This document shows positions 43,487 through 51,657 of a stretch of 64,000 nucleotides of DNA, piece after piece. The stretch comes from an uncultured Gammaproteobacteria bacterium (GTDB lineage: Bacteria; Pseudomonadota; Gammaproteobacteria; Pseudomonadales; Porticoccaceae). Position 1 is the first letter of the stretch. Each line of letters begins with the position of its first letter. The position numbers and the translations under genes are program-made. A model generated the notes under the pieces. The model was not told the DNA's origin. It saw only the letters and a list, made by a program, of their open reading frames with translations, and ran no database searches. The stretch spans positions 62,001 through 126,000 of the forward strand of contig CAJXQR010000005.1 of the NCBI GenBank assembly GCA_913058345.1. The letters run 5' to 3'.

Positions 43487-44110
43487 CTAGTCGTCAGTTG
43501 ATGGATCTAGCGCACCTACTTTTGCCAAAATATGTTGCCATTGCTCGGGCGTGTTGGCATTGAGAAACTCTTCATTATCAATAGTGTGTGAAAAGCTATT
43601 CAGGCGTCGACCGGCCGTGTCACGTAGAAAAGCGGCGATGGACAGGTCGTCGGGATTCCTGGCGCGCTTATTGAGTGCTTCTCTAACAGTCGTCGTAAAC
43701 GGTAAATACAGAGGGAAGATGTGTTGGCCAAGGATAGCAGGTCGGTTTGACTCCCCTTCTATGGGGTCAGTAGCAAGGGCATGAAATAGCTGTAAAGTTG
43801 CGGCACTGAGCAAAGGCATATCGACGGGGATAATCAACGCTCGTCGCTCGGGGTAACGTTGACTTAAGGTGTAGAGCGCGCCGAGGGGGCCAAGCTGAGG
43901 TATGTCGTCATTCAAGTAGCCCGGTGTATTGCGGCAAATCACGATTTCGTCAATGCCAGTTTGCAGTAGTTTGGAATGCATATACTCGAGTAGCGTCGTA
44001 CCCGCGATGGGCAACGTGGCTTTGTCTACACCCATGCGGGAGGACTGGCCGCCCGCAAGAATAACACCGAGTAGTTTCTGCTGATTGACGTTCAAATGGG
44101 GCGCGCTCAA
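43487..44110 (-). CDS. mobA: Molybdenum cofactor guanylyltransferase MobA
   Basis: This 207-residue enzyme transfers GMP from GTP to Mo-molybdopterin to make the MGD cofactor. It has the GTP-binding LLGVILAGGQSSRMGVDK and the Mg-binding IIPVDMPLLSAATLQLFHAL. The start is TTG at 44110, overlapping the moaE stop as TTGA, so translation is coupled. With moaE it forms a molybdenum-cofactor gene pair; moaD is not beside them. Confidence 0.92.
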   Translation of the reverse strand: MSAPHLNVNQQKLLGVILAGGQSSRMGVDKATLPIAGTTLLEYMHSKLLQTGIDEIVICRNTPGYLNDDIPQLGPLGALYTLSQRYPERRALIIPVDMPLLSAATLQLFHALATDPIEGESNRPAILGQHIFPLYLPFTTTVREALNKRARNPDDLSIAAFLRDTAGRRLNSFSHTIDNEEFLNANTPEQWQHILAKVGALDPSTDD

Positions 44111-44583
44111 ATCGGATCCTGCCAGCGTTCGGCAGCTTCGTTATCACTACAGCGTGAGGCCACCCAGCGTTCGCCGTCGGGCGTAGTTTCCTTTTTCCAC
44201 AAGGGCGCTTTGATTTTTAAGTAATCCATCAAAAATTCGCAGGCTTGAAAGGCTGCGCCTCGGTGAGCGGCGGTGACACCGACAAAGACAATGGGTTCGC
44301 CAGGCTTTAAGGCACCGACGCGATGGATGATAATTAAGGGGCCGAGATCCCAGCGCTCTCGCGCCTCGATGACGATGTCTTCCAGCGCTTTTTCTGTCAT
44401 CCCCGGGTAGTGTTCGAGAAATAAGGTATTCACTGGGTCGTCAGTTTGATCGCGCACCAGGCCGACAAAACTCACTAGCGCGCCACAGGTGGTGGTTGAC
44501 TCACTCAATTGGCGGGTTAGCTCACCCGGATCAAAGGGCGTAGCCATAATCTTGATGGTGGTGATGTCGCTCGACGTACTCAC
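44107..44583 (-). CDS. moaE: Molybdopterin synthase catalytic subunit MoaE
   Basis: This 158-residue catalytic subunit inserts sulfur from MoaD thiocarboxylate into precursor Z (cPMP). Family motifs are GALVSFVGLVRDQ, LEHYPGMTEKALEDIV, LGPLIIIHRVGALKPGEPIVFVGVTAAHRGAAFQACEFLMDYLKIKAPLWKKE with the catalytic lysines. The start is GTG at 44583, with CGGAG about 9 bases upstream. It precedes mobA in a tight two-gene unit. Confidence 0.93.
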   Translation of the reverse strand: MSTSSDITTIKIMATPFDPGELTRQLSESTTTCGALVSFVGLVRDQTDDPVNTLFLEHYPGMTEKALEDIVIEARERWDLGPLIIIHRVGALKPGEPIVFVGVTAAHRGAAFQACEFLMDYLKIKAPLWKKETTPDGERWVASRCSDNEAAERWQDPI

Positions 44584-44824
44584 TGCTAGTCTCCGAGGGT
44601 TCGTTCGGTTGGTATTGTATTACGATTGTTCAATCGCTACCTGTGGGGCTTCTTATGTCTAGGTGACTGAGGGAGAGATTCTAGTGTGGCAAGTACTATC
44701 ATTATCATCTGTGGAGGTGTCGTTGAAATCTCGACAAAGGCTTGCTTAATCACGGGCTTTAAATGGTTGAGCGCCAGAGACAATTAGCCATATCACGTTG
44801 TAACAACAATTAGAGGCATTGAGA

Positions 44825-45304
44825 ATGAGCACGAATGAGGCAATAAAAAAACCGGTACCTCCTTTTAGTCGGGAGGAGGCAGAGCAAAAGGTGAGAATGG
44901 CGGAGGATGCCTGGAACTCTCGGGCCCCTGAGAAAGTTGCCCTGGCTTATACCGAAAATAGCCGCTGGCGTAACCGCCATGAGTTTATTGAAGGGCGCCA
45001 GCAAATCGTGAAGTTTTTACAGCGTAAATGGGCGACAGAGCATGAATACCGTTTGATTAAAGAGCTGTGGTGCCATGACGGCAACCGTATTGCCGTGCGC
45101 TTTGCCTATGAATGGCATGACAATAACCATAACTGGTTTCGCGCCTACGGCAATGAAAACTGGCAATTTAGTAGCGCCGGCCTAATGGAGTATCGTCACG
45201 CCAGCATTAATGATCTAGCGATTAGTGAAGACGAGCGTTTGTTCTACTGGCCTCAGGGTAGACGCCCTGATGACCACGCGGGTTTGAGCGAGTTAGGTTT
45301 GTAA
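44825..45304 (+). CDS. DUF1348 / nuclear transport factor 2-like protein
   Basis: This 159-residue protein of the DUF1348 family has an NTF2-like cone fold. Residues visible are [44 protein letters not shown] and [48 protein letters not shown]. No catalytic residues can be assigned with certainty; the family is functionally open. ATG 44825 has GAGG 10 bases upstream; a TTG lies two codons earlier. Confidence 0.85.
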   Translation: MSTNEAIKKPVPPFSREEAEQKVRMAEDAWNSRAPEKVALAYTENSRWRNRHEFIEGRQQIVKFLQRKWATEHEYRLIKELWCHDGNRIAVRFAYEWHDNNHNWFRAYGNENWQFSSAGLMEYRHASINDLAISEDERLFYWPQGRRPDDHAGLSELGL

Positions 45305-46146
45305 TGGGGAAGTATTTTCGGTAACTAAAGAATTCTGCGAACAGGCAAACTCAAAAAACCATACAGGCGTTGCTTGCCAGAGGTTTTCATTGACGAGGTG
45401 TACGTTAACGGCGGATTGAGAGGTAGTGGCTGGCTGATTATCACGATGAGTAAGAAGTACCAGCAGGCTAGGCGTTGTCATATTGTGTACGACTTTTATC
45501 AGTGTTCGCAGCGCTTTTCCAAGTCTTCGTCCAGAGCACTGTCAACCCTCTTCAGTCCCCAGTACAAAACCTGGCGTCCGTTTGTGTTGTGTCAAATAGT
45601 GGTGTGAGTTTTAGTTTGCCGTATCCCCTTTACTGGAATAGCGAATATCGATGATTAAATAATCATGACTTTCCCTGTGTAGCGTGAAGACCATTTCATC
45701 ATAGCCATTTTCTAAGGTTATTCAGGCGCCAACGCAAACTTCCTGAGTTGCTGTAATTCATCGCGTAACTGTTTGCCCCCTCATCGGGAATGTAGGGGCT
45801 GGAGAGTTTTCGGGGTAGTCGATAGCGGCCCATAAATATCCTGAATGCGACTCGTTGGTAAGTGGCTGAGAAGGCTCATCCGCCCCGACGTACCTGGCTT
45901 CCAAGCCGATGTACCTAAATGATTTGATGCGAAAATTTGTCACAGCGGCTGGTAATTGGTTAACATGAGTTGTAATGTTATATCGTAACGCTTAATCAAT
46001 GCAGCCGGTTTCATTCGGGATGTTTTCATTTATACGTCACGGCTGGCAGGGCATTCGCTTTGACCAGAGCACCTTAGAAGAACAATAGTGTTTTATTCCG
46101 GTTTTCAGCAAGCCGGTAATCTGTTAATTATTATTGAGGAAGAAAA
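45305..46146. other. Gene-free region holding the greB remnant
   Basis: This region of about 840 bp contains no intact gene. It holds the greB remnant (45640-45833) and the promoter region of the alcohol dehydrogenase, whose Shine-Dalgarno GAGGA precedes 46147. The rest has no recognisable feature. Confidence 0.5.
45640..45833 (-). pseudogene. greB: greB pseudogene (internally deleted, frameshifted)
   Basis: This minus-strand segment is a decayed copy of the greB gene at 47573-48085. It starts MGRYRLPRKLSSPYIPDEGA, against MGRYRPPRAPSSPYITGEGA in the intact gene. Shared DNA runs include TAGCGGCCCATAAATA, AATTCATCGCG and TTTTCTAAGGTTAT, in the same order as in greB. One base is lost near codon 19, which shifts the frame, and two internal blocks of roughly 185 and 110 bp are missing. 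Only the start, a middle piece and a C-terminal piece remain. A gene or recombination event duplicated greB before this copy decayed. Confidence 0.85.
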
Positions 46147-47361
46147 ATGGAAAAGGAAAAACTTTTAACCCTAGTCACGAATAAAGCGATGACGAAGGGC
46201 TTTGAATCTATGACGAATGTATTGCCCTCAGCTCCTGGTCCATTGACCTTTGTGGGGCCAGGTAGTACAGAGCAATTATGTGTTCATATTAGTGAGCTCA
46301 ATGTATCAAAAATCCTCGTTGTTACCGACAAGCCCCTGCTTGAACTAGGTGTTGTCGCAAAGGCTACCGATGTGCTTAAGCAGAAAGGTGTTGAGGTCAT
46401 CGTGTTTGATGGTGTTTTACCTGATCCAACATTGGACCTTATTGAAGAGGGTCTGGCTATACAGTTGAAAAATAGCTGTGATGCAATTTTGGCCATAGGT
46501 GGTGGTTCTTCAATCGATACGGCGAAAACTATCGCTGCTGCTGCTACGAATGGCGGTAAACCACAAGAGGTCGTGGGTCAAGACACCGTCAAAAATGATC
46601 CCGTTCTCTTGTTTGCAATCCCAACCACATCGGGTACAGGCTCAGAAGCAACGTTTGGTGCGGTAGTTTCTGACCCGGTCACTCACGAGAAATTTTTAAT
46701 CATCGATAATAAAATTATACCGAAGGCGGTTGCACTTGACCCGGATTTGATTACCGGCTTGCCGCCTTCAATTACTGCGGCAACAGGTATGGATGCTCTG
46801 ACCCATGCTATTGAATCCTGGATAGGCACATGGGCAAATCCGGTTAGTGATGCTTATGCCAAGCAATCCATAGAAATGCTCTTCAATCATTTACCGACCG
46901 CATTTGCTGATGGCAAGAATATTGAAGCCCGTGAGCAGGTCTCGGTCGCCGCTTATTACGCCGGTATTGCCATCAATACCGGTTTCGTGGGTTATGTACA
47001 TGCCATTGCTCATCAATTGGGTGCCTGGTACGGAACACCCCATGGGTGGGCAAATGCAGTGGTTTTACCTGAAGTGCTACGCTTCTCAAAGGAAAAAATT
47101 GAAGACCGTTTGGCTGAGCTGGCTGACATGCTCTCCCTGGGTTTGCCCAGTGATTCTGTTAGTACAAAAGCAGATAAGATTATTGAAGCCATTGTGCAAC
47201 TTAACGTGTCATTCGGTATTGGTACTACTCTTGAAGCCATTAAGGATTCAGATGTTTCTGCAATTGCCACGCGAGCTGTAAAAGAAGGCTCGTCTATGCC
47301 TGTACCTAAGATGATGGATCAAAGTGAGTGTGAAGCTTTAATTCGCCGTTTAATGGTTTAG
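46147..47361 (+). CDS. Iron-containing alcohol dehydrogenase
   Basis: This 404-residue group III (iron-dependent) alcohol dehydrogenase would interconvert alcohols and aldehydes with NAD(P). Cofactor-binding AILAIGGGSSIDTAKTIAA and AIPTTSGTGSEAT are present. The metal site is spread over PDLITGLPPSITAATGMDALTHAIESW and GYVHAIAHQLGAWYGTPHGWANAVVLPE, with the expected Asp and His residues. The start ATG has GAGGA in front. It is transcribed away from the greB remnant, and a strong hairpin terminator (47465-47503) ends it. The substrate range cannot be predicted. Confidence 0.9.
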   Translation: MEKEKLLTLVTNKAMTKGFESMTNVLPSAPGPLTFVGPGSTEQLCVHISELNVSKILVVTDKPLLELGVVAKATDVLKQKGVEVIVFDGVLPDPTLDLIEEGLAIQLKNSCDAILAIGGGSSIDTAKTIAAAATNGGKPQEVVGQDTVKNDPVLLFAIPTTSGTGSEATFGAVVSDPVTHEKFLIIDNKIIPKAVALDPDLITGLPPSITAATGMDALTHAIESWIGTWANPVSDAYAKQSIEMLFNHLPTAFADGKNIEAREQVSVAAYYAGIAINTGFVGYVHAIAHQLGAWYGTPHGWANAVVLPEVLRFSKEKIEDRLAELADMLSLGLPSDSVSTKADKIIEAIVQLNVSFGIGTTLEAIKDSDVSAIATRAVKEGSSMPVPKMMDQSECEALIRRLMV

Positions 47362-47464
47362 TTTTAGAGCTTTGACAGGATAAAAGAGAGCTTCATTTTT
47401 CTTCTGAGCGGTTCACCCGGTTAACTGGGTTCCTGGAAGAATGACCGAATCTTTATATTTTCAG

Positions 47465-47503
47465 GGCGGTTTAATTCCTTTTGCGGAATTAAGCCGCCTT
47501 TTT
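47465..47503. terminator. Terminator between alcohol dehydrogenase and greB
   Basis: GGCGGTTTAATTCC (47465-47478) pairs with GGAATTAAGCCGCC (47485-47498) with a TTTTGC loop, and a T5 tract follows on the plus strand. It serves the dehydrogenase and possibly, from the other side, greB. Confidence 0.85.
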
Positions 47504-47572
47504 ACACTGTGTGGCCTTATCGTATAAGACTATATTTAAGGGTTTATTTTAAACTGCCGCTTAAAGATCGTT

Positions 47573-48085
47573 TTAAGGCTCTTCTGGCAGTGAATAATGA
47601 ATGTCGATGATCGTATATTCTCGGATTGTATTATTCAGCTTAAAGACTATTTCATCATCAAGGTTTTTACCGATTAGCGCTTTGGCTAAAGGTGAGTCAA
47701 CACTGATATAGCCTTTGCTGGTATCGAGTTCATCGGCTCCGACAATGCGATAGCAGGTATTTTCACCATCATCATTTTCTAAGGTTATCCTGGCGCCAAA
47801 GTACACCTTGCTAGTATCTTGCGGTATGCGGTCGACGATGGTGACATCTTCAAGCCTGTTGGTGAGGTAACGCACACGGCTGTCGATTTCTCGCAATCGA
47901 CGTTTGCCATAAATGTAATCCCCGTTCTCTGAACGATCACCATTCTTGGCAGCTTCGTGTACCACGGCTGTCACCTGGGGACGTTCGACCTTCCAGAGTT
48001 GTCGCAATTCATCGCGCAATTGCTTGGCGCCCTCACCGGTAATGTAGGGGCTTGAAGGTGCGCGGGGTGGTCGGTAGCGGCCCAT
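47573..48085 (-). CDS. greB: Transcription elongation factor GreB
   Basis: This 170-residue Gre factor stimulates cleavage of the nascent RNA in backtracked RNA polymerase. The coiled-coil N-terminal domain (GAKQLRDELRQLWKVERPQVTAVVHEAAKNGDRSENGDYIYGKRRLREIDSRVRYL) includes the acidic tip D-x-S-E-N, and the C-terminal FKBP-like domain follows (VYFGARITLENDDGENTCYRIVGADELDTSKGYISVDSPLAKALIGK). It is slightly longer than E. coli GreB (158). It begins 8 bp after the S9 peptidase stop and so belongs to the same operon. A decayed second copy lies 1.8 kb away. Confidence 0.94.
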   Translation of the reverse strand: MGRYRPPRAPSSPYITGEGAKQLRDELRQLWKVERPQVTAVVHEAAKNGDRSENGDYIYGKRRLREIDSRVRYLTNRLEDVTIVDRIPQDTSKVYFGARITLENDDGENTCYRIVGADELDTSKGYISVDSPLAKALIGKNLDDEIVFKLNNTIREYTIIDIHYSLPEEP

Positions 48086-48093
48086 AAATACGA

Positions 48094-50067
48094 CTAAGCG
48101 TTCTCTTTGAGGGATGTTGGCGACGGTAGAGAAAAGCCAAAAACGTCGCTGTAAAACTGTAGTTCCTCAAGCAATGCTCGCTCAGTGTTTTCCGCCTGTC
48201 GAAAGCCGTGTCCTTCACCTTTAAAGGGGACGTACTTTACTTTAAGCCCTTTTTTATCGAGTGATGCAACCATGGCCTCGGCCTGTTGTGGCGGCACGAC
48301 TTTGTCGTCGAGACCCTGAAAGAAGACTACTGGGCAATTTAATTGCTCGATATGGTTAATGGGCGAACGCTGCTGATAAAGTGCTTTCTCGGCGGGGTAG
48401 GGGCCAACAAGGGTATCGAGATAGCGCGATTCGAATTTGTGCGTGTCACGGGCCAGTGTCTCCAGATCGCCAATACCGTAATAGCTGGCACCGGCTTTAA
48501 ACAGGTCGTGAAAGGCGAGGGCGGCGAGCACAGTGTAGCCCCCGGCACTGCCGCCACGAATCAGAATGCGCTCGGGGTCGGCTAGGCTTTGATCAATAAG
48601 ATGCTGGGCACCGGCCACGACATCATCGACATCTTTGATACCCCAGGCACCATCCAGGGCTTGCCGGTAGGCTTTGCCATAGCCGGTACTGCCGCGATAA
48701 TTGACATCGAAAACGGCGAAACCCCGGCTGGTCCAGAATTGTATTTTCAGGTTGAAGCCGGTCGATGTGGCACCGGTTGGTCCCCCGTGGCACATCACCA
48801 GCAGGGGTGGTTTTTCGGCAGTTATGGCGTGTGAATAAGCCGTATTACAGGGCGGATAATAAAAGCCGTGGGACTCTTCGTTATCACTTGTCGGGTAGGT
48901 AATGGCCTGTGGCTGTGAGTAATTACCTTCGTCGATGGGCAGAGCGGCGAATTGGTGAACGATTTTATGTTGGCCGGTGCAAGTATTCAGTTCAACCAGG
49001 CAGCCACTTTGTGAAGGGGATGCGCCGATAAACCAGACGCGATTCCCTTTGCTGATAAGCGCAGACATTTGTGTAAACGGTAGGTCGATAGCTTTCAGCT
49101 GCTGTGTTTCTTCAGTAATTAAAGCCAGGTGCCAACAACCGTTTTCGGTATAGCAGGCGACAATATTATCGCTCTCACAAAAGCCATAGGTCGACATGCC
49201 CAATGTCCACAAAGGCGTTGCGAACTCCACTGGCTGTGGGCATATTGCCTGGACATTGTTTTCGATTTCACCAGTATCGATGTAGCGATAAATGTTCCAC
49301 CACTCACTGCGGTCTGACACAAAATATAAATCGCCAGCGGGCGACCACTGAGGCTGAAAGATCGATTCGTCACAGCCCCCGGCTATCTTTTCAGGGCTGG
49401 ACAATAAGCCCTCGCCGGTTAATTCGGCTAACCACAGCTCACTACCTTGCCACGGCATTTGCGGGTGCTGCCAACTTATCCAGCTGAGTTTTGAGCCCCT
49501 GGGGCTGAGGCGTGGGAAGGCATAAAAATCGGCGCCGCTGTGTAATTCGATAAATTCGTGAGGGGCGTTGATAGAGAGCGCGGCAATAAAGTTACGGGGC
49601 TCGCTTTCACTGTCGCTGGCCTGTTCGGCGACACAAATCAAACGTTGGTGTTGGCTGTCGAAACAAAAATCGGCAAAACGAAGATTCTGATGTGCGGGGC
49701 TGATGGCCTCGGGTGTGGCCTCTTTGCTTTGCGTGTCGAGCCGATAGATACGCTGATCGCTCTGTTCGCAGAAAAATAAAATACCGGCAACAACAATATA
49801 AGGTGTGCCACCGTATTCATGTACCCGGCTGCGGGCACTAAAGGGCGCGGGCAGTACATCGGTTTTTTTGCCATTGGCGTCGAGCCTGACAATGGCACTG
49901 CGGCCACTCTCCTCAGGCCGGGCTTCCAGCCAGTAAAGGTCATCACCATCGCTGCCATTATCAATAAGGGGTGCATCGATTGCGGGCGCCGCACTGGCGA
50001 CCTGCCGAGCGCTGATGGGCGATAGCCAGCTGCCGTAGGGGGTGTTGTGTGTTGCTGTGTTGTCCAT
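48094..50067 (-). CDS. S9 family (prolyl oligopeptidase-like) serine peptidase
   Basis: This 657-residue two-domain enzyme has an N-terminal beta-propeller followed by an alpha/beta-hydrolase domain. Catalytic triad candidates are the Ser in IRGGSAGGYTVLAAL, the Asp in FQGLDDKVVPPQQ and the His in KGEGHGFRQAE. VMCHGGPTGATSTGFNLKIQFWTSRGFAVFDVNYRGSTGYGKAYR is the S9 signature. No signal peptide is obvious, so it is probably cytoplasmic. Its ATG directly follows the TAA of the upstream SUI1 gene, so translation is coupled. Confidence 0.92.
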   Translation of the reverse strand: MDNTATHNTPYGSWLSPISARQVASAAPAIDAPLIDNGSDGDDLYWLEARPEESGRSAIVRLDANGKKTDVLPAPFSARSRVHEYGGTPYIVVAGILFFCEQSDQRIYRLDTQSKEATPEAISPAHQNLRFADFCFDSQHQRLICVAEQASDSESEPRNFIAALSINAPHEFIELHSGADFYAFPRLSPRGSKLSWISWQHPQMPWQGSELWLAELTGEGLLSSPEKIAGGCDESIFQPQWSPAGDLYFVSDRSEWWNIYRYIDTGEIENNVQAICPQPVEFATPLWTLGMSTYGFCESDNIVACYTENGCWHLALITEETQQLKAIDLPFTQMSALISKGNRVWFIGASPSQSGCLVELNTCTGQHKIVHQFAALPIDEGNYSQPQAITYPTSDNEESHGFYYPPCNTAYSHAITAEKPPLLVMCHGGPTGATSTGFNLKIQFWTSRGFAVFDVNYRGSTGYGKAYRQALDGAWGIKDVDDVVAGAQHLIDQSLADPERILIRGGSAGGYTVLAALAFHDLFKAGASYYGIGDLETLARDTHKFESRYLDTLVGPYPAEKALYQQRSPINHIEQLNCPVVFFQGLDDKVVPPQQAEAMVASLDKKGLKVKYVPFKGEGHGFRQAENTERALLEELQFYSDVFGFSLPSPTSLKENA

Positions 50068-50394
50068 TTAGCCGCCCGCCAGCTTCACGGTATAACCCTC
50101 TTTAGTCAGCAGGTCTTGCAACTTTTCTCTATGGTCGCCCTGTATCTCGATAATGGCATTTTTTACCGAGCCGCCAGAGCCACAACTCTGTTTTAGTTTT
50201 TTTGCCAGGGCTTTTAATTCAACCTCCGACAGGGGGACACCGCTAATGGTCGTCGCCGCATTGCCCTTGCGGCCGCTGGTTTCACGGCGAATGCGCACAA
50301 TGCCATCGCTCGTTGGCGTGTCGGCTGGTTCACTATCGCTGGTTTTAATACGGCCTTTGTCGGTGGAGTAAACCAGTCGGGAGTTCTTTTTCAT
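50068..50394 (-). CDS. yciH: SUI1/eIF1-like translation factor YciH
   Basis: This 108-residue SUI1-domain protein resembles E. coli YciH. It has MKKNSRLVYSTDKGRIK at the start, VRIRRETSGRKGNAATTISGVPLSEVELKALAKKLKQSCGSGGSVKNAIIEIQGDHREKLQDLLTKEGYTVKLAGG. YciH contributes to start-codon fidelity in translation initiation. It is translationally linked to the S9 peptidase gene that follows. Confidence 0.93.
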   Translation of the reverse strand: MKKNSRLVYSTDKGRIKTSDSEPADTPTSDGIVRIRRETSGRKGNAATTISGVPLSEVELKALAKKLKQSCGSGGSVKNAIIEIQGDHREKLQDLLTKEGYTVKLAGG

Positions 50395-50465
50395 GGTGTT
50401 ATCGTCAACTTTATAACGGGGCTTTAATAGGGCTATTAATGGCGCTTCGATTAAAAGAGCGCTGA

Positions 50466-51452
50466 TTAAGGTAGCAGAACAATTTTGCCAATATGGGCAT
50501 TGCTTTCCATCAACTCATGGGCGGCACTTGCCTCACTCAGCGCAAATGTTGAGTGAATCACCGGCTTAACCGTACCCGCATTTAATAATGGCCAAACCTT
50601 GTCTTTCAAGCCTGCCGCAATGCGGCGCTTGCTTGCCAGCGCTTGACTGCGCAGGGTTGAGCCGGTGAGTACCAGCTGTTTAAGCATAACCGCGCCAAAA
50701 TCAACCTCAGCCTTTGAACCGCGCAAAAAGGCGATAGACACAATGCGAGCCTTAGGTGCTGTGGCTTTAATATTTTTCTGTATATAGTCCCCGCCGATCA
50801 TATCGAGAATGACATTGGCGCCTTTGGTGTTTTCTTTAATGCCTTTCACAAAGTCTTCATCGTGATAATTAAAGGCTTTCTCGGCCCCCAGTTCTTCACA
50901 GACACGACACTTCTCATCGCTGCCCGCCGTGGCAAATACCCTTGCACCAAAGGCTTTGGCTAATTGAATGGCGGTGGTGCCGATACCGCTCGTGCCACCG
51001 TGCACAAGAAAAATATCACCGGCTTGCAATTCAGCCCGCTCAAACACGTTGTGCCACACGGTAAAAAAAGTTTCCGGCAGGGCTGCGGCCTCCACCATCG
51101 ACAAACCCGTGGGTATGGGCAGGCAAACCGACTGATCGGCCACGGCATAGTCGGCGTAACCACCGCCATTAAGCAGTGCACAGACCTTGTCACCAACAAC
51201 CCACTGACTAACCTTCTCGCCGCAGGCGACGATTTCACCAGCGGCTTCAAGCCCGAGCAAGTCAGAGGCACCGGGCGGTGGCGGATAAGCCCCCTTGCGC
51301 TGAATAACATCGGGCCGGTTAACACCGGCGGCGGCGACTTTAATTAACACCTCTTCCGGGCCGCATTCGGGCAGCGGGCGTTCACCCAGAGCTAATACCT
51401 CGGGACCGCCGGGGCTGGTGATTTCAATACATTGCATGGTTGCTGGGGTCAT
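50466..51452 (-). CDS. NAD(P)H quinone oxidoreductase, PIG3 type
   Basis: This 328-residue zinc-independent medium-chain dehydrogenase/reductase would reduce quinones or similar compounds with NAD(P)H. It opens MQCIEITSPGGPEVLALGERPLPE and has the GroES-like PPPGASDLLGLEAAGEIVACGEKV. The Rossmann motif LVHGGTSGIGTTAIQLAKAFGARVFATAGSDEKCRVCEELGAEKAFNYHDEDF follows. No catalytic zinc cysteines occur. It matches the TIGR02824 group. It may head the operon containing yciH, the S9 peptidase and greB (gap 71 bp). Confidence 0.9.
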   Translation of the reverse strand: MTPATMQCIEITSPGGPEVLALGERPLPECGPEEVLIKVAAAGVNRPDVIQRKGAYPPPPGASDLLGLEAAGEIVACGEKVSQWVVGDKVCALLNGGGYADYAVADQSVCLPIPTGLSMVEAAALPETFFTVWHNVFERAELQAGDIFLVHGGTSGIGTTAIQLAKAFGARVFATAGSDEKCRVCEELGAEKAFNYHDEDFVKGIKENTKGANVILDMIGGDYIQKNIKATAPKARIVSIAFLRGSKAEVDFGAVMLKQLVLTGSTLRSQALASKRRIAAGLKDKVWPLLNAGTVKPVIHSTFALSEASAAHELMESNAHIGKIVLLP

Positions 51453-51657
51453 TTCAGATCTCTCCCTGGAAAGGCTTAGGTTACAAGTGGCTCGAGTGTG
51501 CCAATTATTTCAGTTTGAAAGCAATAAACCAATAACGCAAAGAGAGACCTGACGATTGACTGTTTCTCCAAGGTCTATTGCCACGGGTTGACACAATCGG
51601 TAGTGGCGCGAAGGGTTTATACTCCGACACTTAATACGCTGTATAAGGTGATGAGTG

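Noticed and set aside
45758-45943. 61-codon minus-strand ORF
   Set aside because: It reads the greB remnant in a shifted frame plus its flank and is not a gene.
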